A stretch of DNA of 64,000 nt from Proteles cristata cristata (GCA_017311185.1 JAESUZ010003107.1:372001-436000); one strand, 5' to 3'; counted from the stretch's first letter, positions 17,906 through 56,400 are shown. Notes: generated from the letters alone by a model not told the origin. Numbers and translations are program-made.

Positions 17906-20755
17906 ACCCAAAAGCTAACAGAAAAGCAAAGGAAAGAGATGTTCTTCTCAGGGGGTAATAGCTGTCCCCCTTCCCTCCCCTCCCAAAAAGTTAACAGGAA
18001 GCCTTGGAGAGCCTCACACCCCAGGTAAGGCTGTGCAGACAGTTGAGTCAAGACAAAACCTGGATGTGACAGCTGAGCAAACAGGGAGAGCTTCAGCAGC
18101 TCAGCAGGAAGCTTCGCCAGGCACGGGTTCCTGCCTCCCTCCTGTGGAGGTCAGGGGGAAGTGCAGGAAGTGGCAAGAGTCAGTCTCCTAGGGCTCACAC
18201 AGCGGGAGGGACAAGTACAAGTTGAAGGCTCATTTCCCAATCCCAGAAGCACATGGTATCTAATAAGCTGCCCTATGTGACCACCATGAACTCTGCCAAG
18301 GATTCTCTAGAGAAGCCAGGCTTATGGGGCCTTGCAAATAAATGCCGCTGTGGCGCCTCTGAAAAGGTTTATTATTGCCCAAAACAAAAACTCCATTGCA
18401 AAGGTCAACATTACCTCCAGAGGCTCCTGTAGGAAAACTAACAGCAGCTTTTTCCTCTTCCCTCCCCCCAACTCCCCAATGGAGAGGAAAGACTACCATG
18501 TAGGTAAAAGAGCCAGGAACGCAGAATTCCAAACACTGCCACAGACACCCCAGGATCACTAAAGGTATTCCAAAATAGAAGAAATGAAAGCTAGCGTGCC
18601 AGGAACCTTACATATGTTAGCTTTTATACAGCTCGCACAACTCTATCACCTTGGAATTATCACCTCTAGTTTGCAGATGATGACACTGAGGCTCAGAGAA
18701 GCCAGGCATTTTCTCAATACTTACACGGCCTGTGAGCAAGAAAAGAAACCTTAGGCTGACTAGAGCCCATACAGCCCCCAGTGTGGTGTACTGTCCAACA
18801 GATCATTCCGTGATTCTATTTATCAAGAAAGATTTCCAAGTCTTGAGAGAGTACACAGACCAACAATTAAAAGAGTTCTGAGTAGAAAACCAAAAGCTCT
18901 CGGAGGGGTGACGAACTTAGACACCTCCAGGTGTCCTTCTCTCCCATCATGGATAGGACAGTTGCCATGGAGAAGGAATCAACAAATGCACGAAGCTCAA
19001 AAGTGTCCACATCTCGGATGATGTCAGTTTTTGCGCGGGAGAGAATAGTTCATCCACACTACCAATTCCAGCATGCAGTCAAGGGAACGGTTAAGTGGAA
19101 ACTGTAATTTACTGAAATACTAACCTAGATTAAATATAATGATTGAAATGAAGAACTTTCTGGCACATGAAAGAGTCAGCACCTGGGACAAGATCTGCCG
19201 AAAGGACCAAAGGCGAAGGCTTAATAAGGGTTCTCAGCGCAGTCGCATGAGAGACAAGGATGGCAAAACTTGCATCCTATATGCAAAAGTATATAGCCAG
19301 GAAGTTCCAGGCATCCAGTATCGGCACTGGACTTAATTTAGGGCAAATGTAAATAACTCGTGGGCTTCTCCAATGTGAACTAATCTGTCCCTATTGAGAA
19401 ACTACCCTTCCCAAAATATTGTCAGACTGATTCTATCCCTTCTTCCCTTTACACAAAAGCAAACACTGTGACAACCAGAATACTCTTTCTATTCAACTGC
19501 ATGCCAGTTCTCTCTTCTGCTACCCCGGGATGGCCAGGATAGTCTGCTATGCCACCCCACAAACCATTATTGGTAATGAAGTTTTCCCACTCTAACCTAA
19601 ATCCAGCCTTCTCCAACACCTAAAATCGGTCTCCATGTAAAAGTTCTAGGAGTCCATAAAAATTCATTCCAACCCCCACTGCAACTTTTACCCCCCCACC
19701 CACCCATAGTAAAGCAAAACACCTTTTCCTCCCCCCTGCAGAGGCCATCCATTTTCAACCCATTTCCCTAAATACTATTTCTAACACCTCATGTAAAGAC
19801 CTGAAAATGATAGGGAAGGAAATACCCCAGGCATCCCAGCAGGGGGACCAGCTCCCAAGGCAAAACCAGGAGATCAAAAGAGAAAAGTGCTTAATACACA
19901 CTCATTATCTTTCTGGGTTGTTACCCTGAATTCCCCAGGGGAAATAAGAGTCCAGTACACTTTCTCAGAGACCTCAAATGCCATGCTGAAAAGCCAGCTC
20001 ATATGCTGGAGAGCTTCTACAAGCATCACCACTTCCTCAATTTTGTTTTCGCCCAGTTTAAGTTAGTGACTGCCATCAGGCTGCTCCATTGTCTTGGGAC
20101 TGGTGCTGGGCTGCCAGCCTCATTGGTATTGCCGCCTTATCCACCTCACTGGTCTGTGCAGCAGCTGCCTGTTCGGCGTCACTGGTGAGAACCCCCACCA
20201 CTCACCCTCCCTCCGGGCCACCAATGCAATGTAGAGCAAGCACCTAGCTCCCCCACCTGTTCCTATAACCACCGGATCTGTTCTTCCTATTCTCTTCCTA
20301 GGCATGTCCCATGCCTGTATCTAAAAGCTTCCACCCAAAGCTTCCACAAAAATGATGAACATTTCCAGGATACGCAAGTGACTCATTTAAATCAACGTGA
20401 TCTGACTTCCTAAGAGACTCAAAGTGTTGGAAGGACACAAGCAAGGCTCCTTGCCAATTCAAAATTCTATGCCAAATGGGTGGTATCTTCCGGGGTTGGG
20501 GTGCCCTCAGGAGCCAAAAGCACAACACTCTCCCAAACAGAAAATCACTTTGGAGGATAAATGGGGTAGTTAGCCAGGAGGCTGAGATAACCCTAAACCC
20601 AGACACCAAAAGGCTGGGAGAGAGCCTAAAGTGACACGTGATCATCTGGCTGTGGGCCAGAAATATAATATACCATAGGCAAAGTGGAAAAAATGACTTT
20701 AGGGTAAATGGAAAAGATTTTTTTTAAGGGCGCAGCGGAAAACGAGTCTGAAAAA
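17906..20755. other. Convergent THPO-POLR2H intergenic region
   Basis: No exon is supported on either strand. One MIR fragment (about 18600-18770) is visible. The rest is unique-looking, moderately AT-rich sequence with short spurious frames, such as a 65-codon one at 19139-19336 that I do not recognise. Confidence 0.5.
18600..18770 (-). mobile_element. MIR SINE fragment
   Basis: Antisense MIR: TTACATATGTTAGCTTTTAT, GCAGATGATGACACTGAGGC, TCAGAGAAGCCAGGCATTTT. Confidence 0.6.
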
Positions 20756-20761
20756 GTAAAG

Positions 20762-20767
20762 TTTAAT
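20762..20767 (-). terminator. POLR2H: Probable POLR2H polyadenylation signal (ATTAAA)
   Basis: ATTAAA on the minus strand about 230 bp past the POLR2H stop. No closer AATAAA is seen. Confidence 0.45.
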
Positions 20768-20996
20768 TTAAAAATCATACACACACAAAACAACTTCTGA
20801 TCCATTTTAAGCTCTCCCATTGGGTCTTTCACAGGCAAGTTTCCCATGGAGTCCAGACCACCTAAAGATGCACCCACAGGGGGCAGACAGACAGCCCTTC
20901 CTGAACAGGTGGTCAACAGTAACTGCTCCTCGGGCTTGAATGAATGAATGTCCCAGCCCTAAGTGACTAAGCAGCAAGGTTGGCTTCCTGGGTGCT

Positions 20997-24500
<3,504 letters not shown>

Positions 24501-24849
24501 TTCTCGCTCCCTGATGAGGCTCTACTGCGCCCTCTTGAGAGTCCGGGGTGGGAACACTAGAATGCATGGGAGCCTATCCCAGCCAGGGACCTTGATCCTT
24601 GGCCCAGAGAACCCTGACCCTAGTCCTACCATGCTGGTCCGCGTGCCCGCCGAGGGCACAGTCCGCGCGGAGAGCAGGCGGAACAGAACGCCGCCCCCAG
24701 CGCGCTGACCCTGCACTGCGCAGAGCCCAGTCCCTCCAGCTGGCACCGAGGCCCACCAGCCTGGCCCGGACTGACTTGGCCCTGCTGGATGTCACCCGAG
24801 CCGGGTTTGTCCAGTTTGGGAATTTGCCATGATGTCACTATAGGGAAGA

Positions 24850-25260
24850 GGAAAGCCTGCACTTGTCCCCTCCCCTGGTACCCTCCCTCCCACTGCCCTC
24901 TTCCCCTGGGCCCTAATCTTTTCCACACGACCTCTTCAGCCTGGCATTAACCCCATCACACTGCTCTCCTTCTGAGCACTGCCCCTTCCGCCTGGTACTG
25001 CCTGTTGCCCCACCACTGCCTTCACCCTCCAGACGCTGATCTATGTGCGCCTTCATCCTGACGCTGTCCTCTCCCACGAATACCACCTCCTCCCTTATAC
25101 TGTCCTTTCCTCTCACATCGCCCCCTTCCTGGGCACTGCCCTCCCTCCTGGGCACTGCTTCTGCCTCCCACACGCCCCTTCATCCTGATCCTGCCTCCTC
25201 CCTCACACTGCCTGTTTCCTGGGCCCGGGCCCCTCCCCTGACACTATCTTACACTGTTGG
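24850..25260 (+). repeat. Degenerate pyrimidine-rich minisatellite (CACTGCC core)
   Basis: Variants of a 20-30 bp unit with the core (G/C)CACTGCC or C(T/G)ACGCTGTCC, followed by C/T-rich filler and CCTGG, recur at least ten times (for example 24977, 25134, 25152 and 25207). Copies are diverged and irregular in length. The block lies between the POLR2H and CLCN2 promoters. Confidence 0.55.
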
Positions 25261-26286
25261 TCTACTCTGTGCTCACCCCACCCTCTGCTCTATCCTTCTT
25301 CAGACCCTAACACAGAACGCAGAGCCCCAGCAGGCTGTTCCCCCAGAGTGACGAGATGTCAATAGCTACTCGAGTTTCTCCTTGGGCCCTGCCAAGAAAA
25401 AGCGACCTCTGTACCCCCACACCCTCTTCCCAGGAGCGGCCTCCCCGCACCTAGACATCTCTTCCCTCTGGCTTCGGCCCTTCACTTTCCCTCCCCACCC
25501 CCACCCTGGTGCACCCCACAGGCCAGGCTGCTCCAGGTGCCACTTCCTAGGGGGCCAGCGGGGAAGGGACAGAGGGGGAAGGGGATGAGAGAGATCGAGG
25601 GTCTCAGTTCCGAGCATCACCTCCTCACTCCCGCCTTCTGGGCCTAGCGTCTCCCATCGAGTCCCCACCCCCCGGCCCCCCAGCTTTGCTTTCACCCTCG
25701 ACGGAGCAGAGGGACCTTGCCGGGCCCGTCTGCCCTCTCCTGAGAAGCAAGAGAGGGCGCCCCTCCTAAGAGATTGAGCCCAAAGAATCTGATTAAACGG
25801 CTCTGCAGACCCCGGCACCCGGACCTACTGAGCCCCAACGTCTCCAACTGCTCCTGCCCCCGGCACTGGGCGCCGCGGACCCGGCCCTGCCCTTCCACGT
25901 GCCGACGGACCCGCCCCCGCTCCGGCCCCAGTTGCCCCTCTCAGTTCCTGGCCTTTGCGCAGACTAGCAAGTTCCAAGCGCCCCCTGCCGCCTCCTGGGA
26001 GCCTCGGAGGCGGCCCCAACGCAGACCCCCGCCCGGATGGGCCGGCCCCCGCGGATGGGCCGGCGGGCGGAGCAGCACAGAGGGCACCGCCCCCGGCCCG
26101 CCCGCCGAGGAGGGGACGCGAGCGGGAGGCTGAGCCAGCAGCGGCCGCCCAGGGCCCGCCGCACTCTGCACTCGGCCGCCCGGGCGGCGGGGACGGGACG
26201 GGGGCCGGCGCGGGCTCTGCCGGCCGGGAGCCGAGTCCGGGCCCGAGCCCGAGCCGCACCGGGAGGCCAGAGGACTGTGAGCGGAG

Positions 26287-40398
<14,112 letters not shown>

Positions 40399-40800
40399 AC
40401 CCCCTCAGTGGGCGGGACTGAGATGGCAGCGGCTATGGCTATTGGTCCAGACTGTGAAGCTCTCCTGTTCCTTCTGCCTTGGAAAAGGAGGCACCTGCAC
40501 TAAAGGCTGGAGCCCTAGCCTCCCTTCTAATCTTGGGGTGCCAAGCTCCTCCTGGTTCATCCTACCTGGAATCTGACCCAGTGCCCACCTGCAGCAAATG
40601 TTCCATGGGCAGGAAGATCGGCATCCCCTGGCAAGATGGGGTGGAGTCACCTGACCCCTGCTTCCCCTTTGAGGGGGAAAGGGGTGGAACTAAGATGGGT
40701 TTATACTGGAACCTCCAATGACCAGATGTATATAGAGATTTACAAAGATTTTTATATTAATTTAATAAAACAAATTCTTAAGTAGAACAAAATAAACACC
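40399..40800 (+). other. CLCN2: CLCN2 3' untranslated region
   Basis: From the TGA stop to two AATAAA hexamers (40764-40769 and 40791-40796). The sequence turns AT-rich over its last 80 bp. Confidence 0.75.
40764..40769 (+). terminator. CLCN2: CLCN2 polyadenylation signal (AATAAA)
   Basis: AATAAA about 370 bp after the stop codon, with a second AATAAA at 40791-40796. Either or both may be used. Confidence 0.7.
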
Positions 40801-41700
40801 TAATGAGCCACTTATATATAGAATGCCTGTGCCCATCAGCTCTTGTTCTTACCTTGGGCCCTCTTACTGGCCAGAGCCTGCAAGGCTCGGGATTCTGCAG
40901 CCACCCAAACCCCCCACAGCTGTAAGACTCCAGAGCTCACTGTCTGTGGAATACAGGATCCACAGAGGCTGCCGCTGCTTGGTTCTCAACACCCGAGCTG
41001 GGGCAGAGGCCCTCAGTGCTGTAGCTTTGGCCTTTCATTCAGCCAAGAAAGGCACTACCCTCCTCCCTCCCCAAGGAGAGACACGCCCACATGACTGTCA
41101 CTGGTTGGCACAATTCCTGCCAGGCTCAGTCAGGCGGCGCGCAGACAACTGCCCAGCCACCCATGTGGCCCCCTTGTGGCCTTCTCAGGAAGAACACTGA
41201 AGTCACAGCTCCATAGCAAGCAGAGCTATCCCTTCTCCCAAGGCCACTCTGACAAGAACCCGGTGAACGGGGGCAACTAGGCAGGCCGTGAGCCGCTGGG
41301 ATCCTGCCCACACATCCTACAAGGTGCCAGGCAAAGGGTAGAGGGCACATGCCGTCATCAGTCCAGTGCCTCCCAGAGAATATCCGACTGAAAGAACAGA
41401 CCAAAACCCCTCATTCTTTAGGAAATAGAAGAAGATTTAGAGATGATGGAGAGGCAAAGCACAGCATGAGCCCAGCTGGGCGAGGGGCCCTTAGGGGAAC
41501 GGCTCAATCCTAGGCTCCAGGAGGGTAAGAGCCAGCCCGCCCTGGGGTGGTGGGTGATTCTATCAAGCACTGCACATGGACTCAGAGGTGGAGAGAAGCA
41601 GAGAAGAGAGAGGCGTGGGGAAGGGGGAGAGGGGGCAGGGCTCCCTCCCGTTCCACCCCACAGGGCCCAGTCACAACCACCGCCTTAGGGGTTCACATCA
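40801..41700. other. Convergent CLCN2-FAM131A intergenic or 3' UTR sequence
   Basis: No coding exon or transposon is recognised. Part of it may be FAM131A 3' UTR. No canonical minus-strand AATAAA or ATTAAA was found between 40800 and 42019, so the FAM131A 3' end is unresolved. Confidence 0.45.
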
Positions 41701-42019
41701 TCCAAGGAGGAAATGTGTATGTGGCATTTTTGATTTAAGAACATGAACATCACTGTCTGCCACAGCTGTAGCCATGCCCCAGGGGCCCCGGGCAACCCCC
41801 GGCAAACCCCAGGAGTGGGGGCAGGACATGCGCCCCCAGCCTGGCCCCGGCCTCCTCTCCGAACACTTTCATGCAAAACACACAACGGAGGAGTGAGTGC
41901 TCCCAGGAGCCCTCCAGGCTTTGGAGCTCTGCTGGAAGCCTCCAGCCCGCACTTGGGCACAGAGGCTCTGCCCCGAGCAGCAGCCAGGGGTCGCATGCCA
42001 CCACCAGGCATGATTTGGG

Positions 42020-49293
<7,274 letters not shown>

Positions 49294-49660
49294 GGCCGGG
49301 CACCCAGGCACGCTAGCCCGCGCTCGGGGCTCGGGCCATCGTCTTGCAGAGGGTCGGGCCGCGGCCGCCACCGGGGAGGGGAGAGCCCGTGAGAGGGGAG
49401 GGGGTGGGAGCCGCGCGTCCGCCGCCGCTCCCCGGAGAGGGAACCGGGCCGGTGACGTCAGCGCAGGGGCGTGGCCACTCGCGTCACCACCCAGGACAGG
49501 CGGGGCGAAACACGTCACAGCCACGCAGGGGCTGCCTGGGGCCGAGTCCGGAAACACCTCGTCCTCTCCTCCCAATCCAGACTGCGGAACGACCCGAAGG
49601 CAAGGGTGGGCGGGAACGCCCCGGGCCCGCCGGGCTGGCAGGCATCCAGCCCCATCTTTT

Positions 49661-50040
49661 TACAGATCAGACCTTGAAGCCATAAAGTAATTCTCCAGCA
49701 ATAAATAGCTTGAAACCCTGGGCCTCCTCCACATACAGGGGTCTGGATCATATTCTTCCAGGAGAGGAAGTCCAGTGTGTTCTGAAGGTACCCCACACGT
49801 ATTTCTCTTCTCCCCTACCAAGCAACAGGGCATCCCACTATGTCTGCTTCAAGGGTCCAACCCTCCAGCAAACAACCCTCCAACTCCCATAATCTTGGAC
49901 AGGGGAAGAGGCAAGAGGGGTGCCAGGCACAGGGAACACAGTTACAATGCCAGCTCTGGAAAGGAGGCTGCCCACCTATCCATACCCCTCCTCCAGAGGG
50001 AGCAGGCCATAAAGCAGGGAGGCAGTGAGCTTAATTGAAT
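49661..50040. other. EIF4G1-FAM131A intergenic spacer
   Basis: Short spacer between the FAM131A CpG island and the EIF4G1 poly(A) signal. No exon or transposon is recognised. Confidence 0.5.
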
Positions 50041-50045
50041 TCATA

Positions 50046-50051
50046 TTTAAT
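50046..50051 (-). terminator. EIF4G1: EIF4G1 polyadenylation signal (ATTAAA)
   Basis: ATTAAA on the minus strand about 430 bp after the EIF4G1 stop, within TAATTATTAAATATGAATTC. This fits the short 3' UTR of mammalian EIF4G1. Confidence 0.65.
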
Positions 50052-50477
50052 AATTACAGGCACCGTGCCCCCCCTTCCCCCTGCCCAGGCAGCAGCAGGG
50101 GTGGTGCAGGGGCTGGGGCATATGCCCCCAGCAGCGAGGACGGCAGTCCCATGAGTGATTTTCAGAAAATAAAAAAGGACCCCAGGGGCAGGCAGTGGCG
50201 CCCCCCCCCAAGACACACCAAATTTCAAGACTTTATATATAATATATCTCTGTGCCCCAGGGGGAGGACAGGGACACCTGGCAGCATCCTGGAGGGGGGC
50301 CCCAGGCAGCCCCACGCCATCCTGCCTCTTCAGCCATTTTATTAGCTCAGACACATCGCACTACAGGCACCCACTGCCACCGCCGCTGCTGCCGCCCCCC
50401 TTCCCCCCCGCAGTCCGGGCGGCTGGCCGGGCCATCCGAGTGTCCATGGGGCTCCAAGTCCCCGGCCCCACCCGCCC
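50052..50477 (-). other. EIF4G1: EIF4G1 3' untranslated region
   Basis: GC-rich 3' UTR between the stop codon and the ATTAAA signal, with C-runs on the plus strand (G-runs in the mRNA) near 50203-50211 and 50396-50409. Confidence 0.65.
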
Positions 50478-53400
50478 TCAGTTGTGGTCAGACTCCTCCT
50501 CCTCCGCCTCACGAAGCCACTTGAAGAAGGCTGTGACAGACTTAAGGGCTACGCCCTTGCCCTGTTGCTCAGCGGGGTCCTTGCTACTCTCCCAGCTGTA
50601 GAAGGCATCCTCTTTCACCACGTCCTCGTCATACAGCGCATCAAAGAACATCCGAAGCAGGTCTGCAAGCAGGCAGGACAGCAGTTAAGGAGTGCTGCCC
50701 ACAGCCACCCAACCCACTCCCAAGCTCCACTGTTAAAAAACAAGGCCCTGGGCATGGAGGAGGGCACTTGTGGGGATGAGCACTGGGTGTTATGTGGAAA
50801 CTAATTTGACAATAAACTATTTGTAAAAAATAAAAATAAATAAAAAAAAAAAAGAAATAGAAATTAGAAATGTAATGTTTTCTTTAAACATGTTTACTAA
50901 TTTAGGGAACTTCATTTATTAAAGTAACATATTTCAGTTTGGTCAAAAAAAACAACAAGGCCCTGACCCACCATCCTGACATCTGTGTGTCTGACCATTG
51001 TTTGCACATGACTAGGTAGGTCTCTAACAAGGTGTTAATCTTACTTTACGATCGAAGCCTGCTGCACACACAGGAATGAATCACAGCGGCAAAACTTCAC
51101 AAAGCTCCCTTACCTCAGCAACTTCTCCACTCATGATATATTTAATGAGGAAAACTATACACAGAATTGGTACTCCTAAATCTGGGAATCACAGAAGTCC
51201 CAGATATATCACTCTCCAAAGTCAAGGGTTTATAACCTGTAACATTCACTGGACCCCATTACAGATCCTGACAAGCTCTGGACCCCAATTTCCTCTTATT
51301 TTGCACACATTTGAACAGCCTTGATACTTTTGTGTGTGCCACATCCTTTGTGGTCACCTTCCTAATGAATCCCTGTAGGTTCAACTGTAGCAACCCTTCC
51401 TCAGACCCTCTTTTCCCCCAACCTGGCTTCTAGTTAAGCCCTATCAAGCACTTGTCCTATAAGGCCTGAATACAACCTATCCCATTCCCTACACTGCACT
51501 GCCAATCTTTCCAAAGGCAAATGGAGGCCAAGTAGTGAATACAGTTCCTCTGAATAAAGCAATAAAGCAGAGTCTAGAGTCCAGGCCTGGGTTAAACCCA
51601 GACAGTCATCTATGAGAAGCTGCAAGCCAGGTGGTTTTTCAGGGCACACACCCCCTCAAATCCACAACCACCACCCGTGGAAGCTTCCCAGCCCCATCCT
51701 ACAGAAGCAGAGCATTCATCCCAAATCCGGTGCATGCCCACCCTGGGGACCCTACAAAATCAATTATTCACTCTGCCCTGTATATTCAAACCCAAGTTTC
51801 TCCCACCTAAACACAAAAGGCCACAAAGTGGCCTTTACTGCCACTATCTCTTACACTCAAACAAGATTTTTGTCTTTGGACAAGAGATTAAATTCAAACA
51901 TTTGTCTACACTTGCTGTTTTCCTTTTTTCCTATCTCAGTCAAGTATTCCTCAGCCCTTTCCAAACCAGAGTGGCCCCTGCTCTACCAAATACTGTTTAT
52001 GCCAGAGTGGCCTGTGTTCTTATGCTCCAAAGGCCCTAAACATTCAGCTCTGCTCATATGGGACTCTCCTGCATTATCTAGCATTACTGACCACTTCCCT
52101 CTCCTAAAATTATTTTGCCCTTTGTTCGTAGGGCCCTCTCCTCCACTTCAAGGCTCTATCCCATACTCTCATCGCTCTCCCTCAGGCAATCCCATATCCA
52201 CTGAAGACTTGCACATGCGTTGCCCTGTACAGGCTTCTCACAGATCTGCAAATGAGTCCCCATACCCAGCTGTCTGACACCTCTGATCACCCCCACCCAG
52301 GCCCACAAACTCAATTATGACCAAACTCCACTTGATCCAGAGTTCCCAACCCCCCAGCAAATGGTACCACACTATCACCTCACCCACGCAAAGCATCCTA
52401 GAAGTCACGTATTAACTTACCCTCTTCTCATCACCTCTCCCCGCCAGGCCAGTGTTCTGTCTTAACTACAGTTACGCCCCCCCCAGCTTCACTGCCCCCA
52501 GCAACACAACCCACTCCTTATTTGCTGCTCTTGCCACGTTCACACTTAATCCATTCCAAACCACTCTTCCTACTAATGGCCAGGATGAGCTAAAAACTAA
52601 AATCCCACAAAGCCTTTTCCTGTCCTTAGGCTGAAGGCCAAAACTTGTCCCACGGCTTAGACAGCCCTGCATGACCTAGCCCACGTCCATTCTCTCCAGC
52701 CCCATCTTACCTCACATACGACTGGCTGCTGTGCTGGCCCACAGTAGCCTTTCTCGAACAGTTCTCTTACTTTGTGTCAAGTACTTTCTGCCTCAGGGCC
52801 TTCCTTTACACACACAGTTCCTTCAAATCTCCCCCTCCAATTTGTCATTTAGCTACCATTTGTCACTTCCCACTTATTATCCTTTAGACTAGGTGATCCC
52901 AGAGAGCACCCCCCAGGACCCATCTTCCGACCCTCACCACCATGTTACTCTATGCCAACACAGAACTGTGCTGGACTTTATCACTGCCAATGTCCCAGTG
53001 CCCTGGCACGTACCGGTTTGCTGAATGCATGAATCTCAGGCATGTTAACCTAAGCCTCAGTCTCCCAGTAAGAAAAAGAGAGTAACAGCATTTGCCTTAC
53101 ACAGTAGTTGTGAGAATTAAACGAGGCAAGAAAAGAAAACCATCTCAGCCCCATGCCAGGCCACTAGAGCATGCGGTATTTACAAATTGTTACCATGTTT
53201 CACCTCTGTGCTCCTACCTGGCACAAAGAGTAGTCAAGTAACCTTCATAATGAGTCTAACTTCTTCCATTATAGGCAAAGAAACAAACAGTGCAGGGGAA
53301 AGGAATCAATCACCAGGACATTTTGCTCTCCTATGACCAGCCCCCCTTTCTTGGGTTGAGACCCTTTCCGTGACTGCCCCCTGCTCTCTGGCAGCTCCTC

Positions 53401-56400
53401 CACCCCACCCCTGCAGCCCGGCTCTTACTGGCGGGCTGTTCTAAGGTCACTACAAGGGCCTGGAGGGCGTAGAGCGCCTGCAACTCCTTCTGCTCATCAC
53501 ACAGGTATTTCTGTAGCAGTTTCGCTCGCGCTTTCAGCACCGCGACATCCACTCGGAGGGGCGTCTCAACTACAGGAAGAAAGATGGGGTTAAGCAAAAT
53601 AATGCACCCTCAGCCTTGTCCAGTCCACAACTAGGAGGCAAAGACCAAAACCTCCCCCCTCTCCATTCATCTGCTGGGCCCACCCTTGCCCCTCCATCTC
53701 CCTGGCTCCTCTTACAGATAATTGCAGAATAGCAGACAGCTGTCATGAGGGCTCGAACTAGTGTGTTGGATGCTACCTGCTGCTCACTCAGGTTGGCCTG
53801 TGCAGAAGAGAAACAAATGACCTATATGTTCTAAATTATGTCCCTACCCGCACACCAAAAACTGCCTCTCCTATATGCCTCTCTCCTAACACCCAGGAAA
53901 AACCTACCTCTATCCAGTCAAACACCCGCTGGTTACTGCTGCCTTCCTTCAGCAGCTTCTCCAGCTGTCTGCTCAGCTCCTCAGAGGACAGCATTCTCTG
54001 GCCAGGGGTTTCTGACTCTTCGCCCAAGGTATACTCCACCTTCTACAAATGAGAAGACCCAATCAGGAGGGAAGTATACAACATGAGTGTGCCGAAGGAA
54101 GAGGGAGAAGAATGGCCAGTCCCAAATGCTAGAATTAACCTAACTCCAGCTGCAAACCTGTTCAGCAACAAATGCACTGACATCCTGGCCTTCAGGTAGA
54201 AATTCTTTCCAGCTGAGTCCAGCTTCTCGCCACAGCATCCCCACCTTTTTGGGACCCTAGAAAATGCAAGACCAATTCAGCAACCCTCTCCCTCCAAGAC
54301 CTAGTTCCAAAAATGTCATCCAACAAATATTTACCGAAAGCCCTTTGGTGCCTGCTAGGGGGTCAAGATGTTACAGACATACCATACAGGCACAGTCTCT
54401 CCAGGCCTACAGACTAGTACTGCCACCCAAAGACACAAGAATCATCTACCACAGTGCTAGGAAACTGAAGGGGGGGTGGGGCGGAGAGAGTAGCCTAAGA
54501 GCCTCTATGACAGTGGTCAATTAGCTTTGAAAAAGGTAAACAACCAAATCTAAATACCTCATCCCAGCCTTACACATTACATTTCTTTTTTTTCTAAAAT
54601 TGCTTAGTTTTCCGTTATTCCAAGTTAAACGCTCATGGGAAAGGACAACTTCTAACAAATATGCCTTTTTGGTTACTAAGTCCAGAAAATTTTAGAAGCA
54701 GATCTATCCCCCTACCTCCATCCCTAAGGCAAATCAGAAATCCTCACATAAACAATAGTCTCAGCCCATTTTCTGTTAGGGGACAAGGCATTCCGAAGAT
54801 ATTACTTTTATAATAACTAACACTCAAAATGATGGCATTAATCCTTTTAATAATTATATATTGCTAATATATATTATAGGTAATATATATTATATAATCT
54901 TTAATAATAATCCAAGATTACTGTACTTCAAGAATTTTAAAGATACTCATTCCAACACCACTAAAATTAAACTGTTTCACAAGTTGGTATGACATTTACA
55001 CAAATGACCCTAAGTCTTTTATTATTAACAGTGCATGAATAACATATCCTTAACAACCTACTGCACCACAGATTCAATGAACACAGTAGTTCAATGTACT
55101 TTTCTCTTTTTTAAACACAAACTATCTATCCTGCTACACATTTCTACTCAAAAGGATTAACAGGACCCTGAAAGAACAATTCCTTTCCACTAAAGTCTCA
55201 TTGGTCCACGTCCCAGGGGAGCTAAACTTTTTTGATGTTTTTGAGAGAAAGAGAGACACAGAGTGAGCAGAGAAGGGCCAGAGAGAGACAGAATCTAAAG
55301 CAGGCTCCAGGCTCTGAGCTGTCAGCATGGAGCCCAATGTGGGGCTCCAACTCAAACTCCAAGGTCCTGACCTGAGCTGAAGTTGAACGCTTAACTGACT
55401 GAGCCACCCAGGTGCCCTGGGAAGCTAAACTCTTAAAGGTTTTCACTTCCAGCTCTCACTACCAGAGTACTCTGCCCAACTTGCCTTTCCCAAGTTTACA
55501 CTATGACATTTGCTAGTTACCACTTAACCTTCACAAAGCCATCCCAGCGCCCTTCTGGAAAGACTTTCTGTCATGAAAATTACCAACCTCACAGTACTCA
55601 AGACACTCCATTTCGACTTTTTATGCTATACTTCACACTGTTTATATTAAGCTGTCATTTCTTACTTTTCTCTTCCAACTGATTTCCTATGTCTTTATTC
55701 ACAGTGGTATCTCCAGTGCCTAGTATGTGATTAGTAAATGTTTTTAAAGAATGCTAGCTGAACCAGGGCACTTGGGTGGCTTGGTTGGCTGGGCAACAGA
55801 CCTCTGCTCAGATCATGATCTCACGGTTCTTGAGTTTGAGCCTCACACTGGGCTCTGTGCTGACAGCTCAGAGCCTGGAGCCTGCTTCGGATTCTGTGTC
55901 TTTGTCTCACTCTGCCCCACCCCTGCTCATGCTGTCTCTCTCTAAAACATTAAAAGAAAAAAAATTTTTTTGAATGGTAGCTGAATTCACCAATTAATCA
56001 ATCAATCAATCAACCAAGGGCTTAGGATCTTGGATCCCCATTCGTCTCCAGCCTTGGCCAGAACCTGTAACTGGTCAGTGCCAGCCTTGACATTTCCTCT
56101 CCCAGGTACCAACACAACACTACCATCACCATTAACACCATCCCACCAAGGGACCATGAGGCTTCAGGGTCACAGCAAATGGCCAAAATTAGACGGTGGG
56201 AAGAGAAATCCTGACACATCACCCCCAAAAGGCTCTCACCATGCTTTTGCATAGAAGCCCCAGGATCTCCAGCAACAGAGAAGCAGCTTTGCCCAGGGGT
56301 CTCAGAGGTTTTGTAATCTCCCTACAAAAAAAGAAAATTACAGGGAGTGTTGATAGCCCCCAAAGCCCTCAATACACTACCCCATCCCTCCCTAAACCTA

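Larger units (their letters stand above)
54257..56239. other. Long EIF4G1 intron with AT-rich core
   Basis: The intron between exons 56240-56321 and 54158-54256 (1,983 bp) holds two CAN-SINEs (55231-55417 antisense to plus, 55763-55971 sense) and an AT-rich stretch near 54840-54910 with overlapping TATATA inverted repeats. No exon is seen. Confidence 0.6.

Noticed and set aside
19139..19336. 65-codon frame in the THPO-POLR2H interval
   Set aside because: No recognisable homology, no splice or promoter context, and a length expected by chance.
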